Shown here: positions 6,167-7,307 of the stretch, piece after piece
Numbering within the stretch: the first letter of the stretch is position 1
Layout of the letters: each line of letters begins with the position of its first letter
Source: Azospirillum brasilense
GTDB lineage: Bacteria; Pseudomonadota; Alphaproteobacteria; Rickettsiales; UBA3002
Direction of reading: 5' to 3'
Assembly (NCBI GenBank): GCA_003241645.1
Contig: QFOX01000081.1
Coordinates: forward strand, 1-7,307
DNA: 7,307 bases
The notes under the pieces: generated by a model
The model's input: the letters and a program-made list of their open reading frames with translations, nothing else
The model's database searches: none
What the model was told of the DNA's origin: nothing
Position numbers and translations under genes: made by a program

Positions 6167-6205
6167 CCGAAACCGGACGTTATATGGTTACTGTTTTGTA
6201 TAGTT

Positions 6206-6850
6206 TCAATTGGCGTCAGATAAAGCTTCTGCACGAATTTTTTCAGTAAGCTCGCTTGCACAAGCTGGTCCAGCCTTAGCCATAACTTGCGTAACTGCCG
6301 CAGCATTGTTAGCAAACACTTCATCGTAACTATACTTAGAATCTGTTTTATAATTGCAGCTAAACCATTCACGCTCAGGTTTATCGCTCGATACACGTTG
6401 ATTGGTAATGCGGAACGTAGCGCCATAAAAAATACTGTACGTTGTCAGCGCAACAGGGTGGTGCTGCATACCCCATTTTACGTGATCAAGCTCCACCAGA
6501 TAATCTGCATTGGCGTCCACTAATGTTAGCCCTAACTCATTTGTTAGTGTTTTACGCACAGCATCGACCACGACCTGAGTCGGGTCTGACGGATGAATCA
6601 CGCTTTGCATCTGCGGACTAACACGCTTGGGTGTGCCTGGCTTTGTGGCAGAAGTATCTTGCATTAGCTGCACACTCCACCAATCATTATTAAAATCCTC
6701 GAAAGTTTTATAGGTAAATGCGCCAGCATATACCGTTTTCATCTGCATGGTTTTACCTGCAAACGACTGTTTATCCATCGAAACACGGGCTACGCACGCC
6801 GCTAGTACTCCCACAGATGCCAGTGTCAAAACACAACGAAACATTCCCAT
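6206..6850 (-). CDS. AT-rich hypothetical lipoprotein
   Basis: This 214-residue protein starts at ATG 6850, where AAGGGGG lies about five bases upstream; an upstream reading to 6934 would cross the promoter and bury the signal peptide. The N-terminus FRCVLTLASVGVLAAC is a lipoprotein signal peptide with lipobox LAAC (Cys19). Residue +2 is Val, which favours the outer membrane. The mature part has an aromatic stretch (FNNDWWSVQ, 53-61), a segment VVVDAVRKTLTNELGLTLVDANADYLVELD (93-122), and a beta-rich half with YSIFYGATFRITNQ (138-151). Amphipathic helix followed by 'ADYLVEL..' and a strand recalls YajG-like lipoproteins, but I do not claim the family. Cys165 and Cys197 could form a disulfide. 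Sampled lines are 33-48% GC against about 70% in argF, so it may be acquired. No hairpin terminator follows, and it may read through to the BI-1 gene 134 bp on. Confidence 0.85.
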   Translation of the reverse strand: MGMFRCVLTLASVGVLAACVARVSMDKQSFAGKTMQMKTVYAGAFTYKTFEDFNNDWWSVQLMQDTSATKPGTPKRVSPQMQSVIHPSDPTQVVVDAVRKTLTNELGLTLVDANADYLVELDHVKWGMQHHPVALTTYSIFYGATFRITNQRVSSDKPEREWFSCNYKTDSKYSYDEVFANNAAAVTQVMAKAGPACASELTEKIRAEALSDAN

Positions 6851-6875
6851 AAAGCCCCCTTTATCAGTAACGCCA

Positions 6876-6884
6876 ATTATAACA
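6876..6884 (-). promoter_or_regulatory. Extended -10 promoter of the lipoprotein gene
   Basis: The minus strand reads TGTTATAAT (6884-6876), an exact extended -10 (TGn plus TATAAT). Seventeen bases upstream is TTAGCT, a poor -35, which is expected for extended -10 promoters. Transcription would start near 6869, about 19 nt before ATG 6850, leaving just room for the ribosome site. Confidence 0.5.
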
Positions 6885-6917
6885 GCAGCACCCAATATAG
6901 CTAACCCAATGTAGCAC

Positions 6918-6945
6918 TTGCGTTTTCCATTCAAATCGCTATAAA
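6918..6945 (+). promoter_or_regulatory. Promoter candidate for rpmI
   Basis: TTGCGT (6918-6923), a 16-base spacer, then TATAAA (6940-6945). The -10 is 5/6 and the -35 has only the TTG core. It points away from the lipoprotein promoter, 34 bp to the left, so the two are divergent. Transcription would start near 6952, producing a leader of about 174 nt before rpmI. Confidence 0.4.
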
Positions 6946-6951
6946 GCGCAT

Positions 6952-7125
6952 CCCTTTACGGGCTGGAGCCGGGCGAATGGCATTTGCCTTGGCACCTGCC
7001 GCAGCAATGCGGAAGCAACCGCGCGAGGTTAGTAAACCGAGCCAGCCATGAGCCCGCGAAGCGGCGCGTCATGGCGAGTTCAGGAGAACGAGCCGGACGC
7101 ACCATTAAAACGACTGGAGAAAACA
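6952..7125 (+). promoter_or_regulatory. Hairpin-rich 5' leader of rpmI
   Basis: This gene-free stretch holds five compact hairpins in a row. First, GGCGAAT-GGC-ATTTGCC (6972-6988), 7 bp with one G-T. Second, CCGCA-GCAA-TGCGG (6999-7012), 5 bp with a GNRA loop. Third, GGTT-AGTA-AACC (7027-7038). Fourth, the longest: GCCATGA (7045-7051) with TCATGGC (7069-7075), enclosing CCGC-GAA-GCGG (7054-7064). Fifth, GTTC-AGGA-GAAC (7078-7089). The rpmI ribosome site GGAG (7116-7119) follows unpaired. In E. coli and B. subtilis the L35-L20 genes are repressed by L20 binding a leader that mimics its 23S rRNA site; a similar role here is inference. I do not recognise it as tRNA, tmRNA, RNase P or SRP RNA. 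Confidence 0.5.
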
Positions 7126-7307
7126 ATGCCTAAAATGAAGACGAAGAGCGGCGCGAAGAAGCGTTTCTCGCTGACCTCGACCGGCAAGGTCAAAGTTGGC
7201 CAATCGGGTAAGCGCCACGGGATGCGCAAACGCTCGCAACGTATGATCCGTTGCGCACGCGGCACCACCATCCTCAACGAGTCGGATGCTACCGTTATCC
7301 GCAAGTA
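7126..7307 (+). CDS. rpmI: Ribosomal protein L35 (bL35), 3' end cut by window
   Basis: The first 60 residues are visible from ATG 7126, which has GGAG (7116-7119) six bases upstream. MPKMKTKSGAKKRF is the family's N-terminal signature, and GKVKV followed by GKRHGM, then RCARGTTILNESDA, matches alphaproteobacterial L35 proteins, which are about 65-67 residues long. Only the last few residues are missing; the window ends on TA of the next codon, consistent with the usual KxYLPY-like end. L35 is a small, very basic protein of the large ribosomal subunit. rplT (L20) is expected just downstream, outside the window. infC is not upstream, as it would be in E. coli. Confidence 0.96.
   Translation, partial: MPKMKTKSGAKKRFSLTSTGKVKVGQSGKRHGMRKRSQRMIRCARGTTILNESDATVIRK

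Noticed and set aside
5317..6249. Plus-strand frame (310 codons) opposite the BI-1 family gene
   Set aside because: It is antisense to a clear membrane protein gene and has the same His/Gln/Glu-rich shadow composition.
6952..7125. Stable RNA gene such as SRP RNA, tmRNA piece or tRNA in the rpmI upstream region
   Set aside because: None of the defining motifs is present (no GGAAGGAAGCAGCC-type SRP loop, no TTCGANTC T-loop, no CCA end).
7082..7132. AGGAG at 7082-7086 with an ATT start at 7103, as a remnant of infC or a leader peptide
   Set aside because: Spacing of 16 bases is too long, and the ten-codon frame has no similarity to IF3.

Overview
The window looks like chromosomal DNA from an alphaproteobacterium of moderately high GC. 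The L35 protein has the alphaproteobacterial form (MPKMKTKS.. then KRHGM). argD sits directly before argF, as is usual in that class. An intergenic palindrome of the GTCATgCCgGGC..GTCCCGGcATC type is also common there. I cannot name a genus. This is mostly ordinary housekeeping sequence. I see no defence system, phage, transposase, CRISPR array, tRNA or rRNA.

Left part (1-4508): the 3' end of a prepilin-like gene (+) converges, 6 bp apart, on a minus-strand block. Read in transcription order from the right, that block is: an unrecognised Cys-free acidic protein with a good sigma70-type promoter (4508 to 3885); an ABC-2 membrane permease resembling E. coli YadH (3779 to 3012); acetylornithine aminotransferase argD (2963 to 1806); ornithine carbamoyltransferase argF (1802 to 897); and an 82-residue two-helix membrane protein whose start overlaps the argF stop (897 to 649). 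argD and argF are two steps of arginine synthesis. They are 3 bp apart, and the argF ribosome site lies inside the end of argD.

Middle part (4509-5325): a 287-bp intergenic stretch holds the leftward promoter and a leader hairpin whose loop can pair with the ribosome site of a 92-residue membrane protein (4796-5074). After that come a strong rho-independent terminator, a pair of inverted REP-like palindromes, and a second strong terminator serving the gene to its right.

Right part (5326-7307): a Bax inhibitor-1/YccA-YbhL family membrane protein (-) has its own promoter. Next comes an AT-rich lipoprotein gene (-), much lower in GC than its neighbours. A promoter region then fires both ways, leftward into the lipoprotein and rightward into a roughly 170-nt hairpin-rich leader ahead of rpmI (ribosomal protein L35), which is cut by the window edge. 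No gene-free stretch exceeds 300 bp.

The best candidates for something undescribed are the rpmI leader, which also holds a possible 24-codon upstream ORF, and the orphan protein at 3885-4508.
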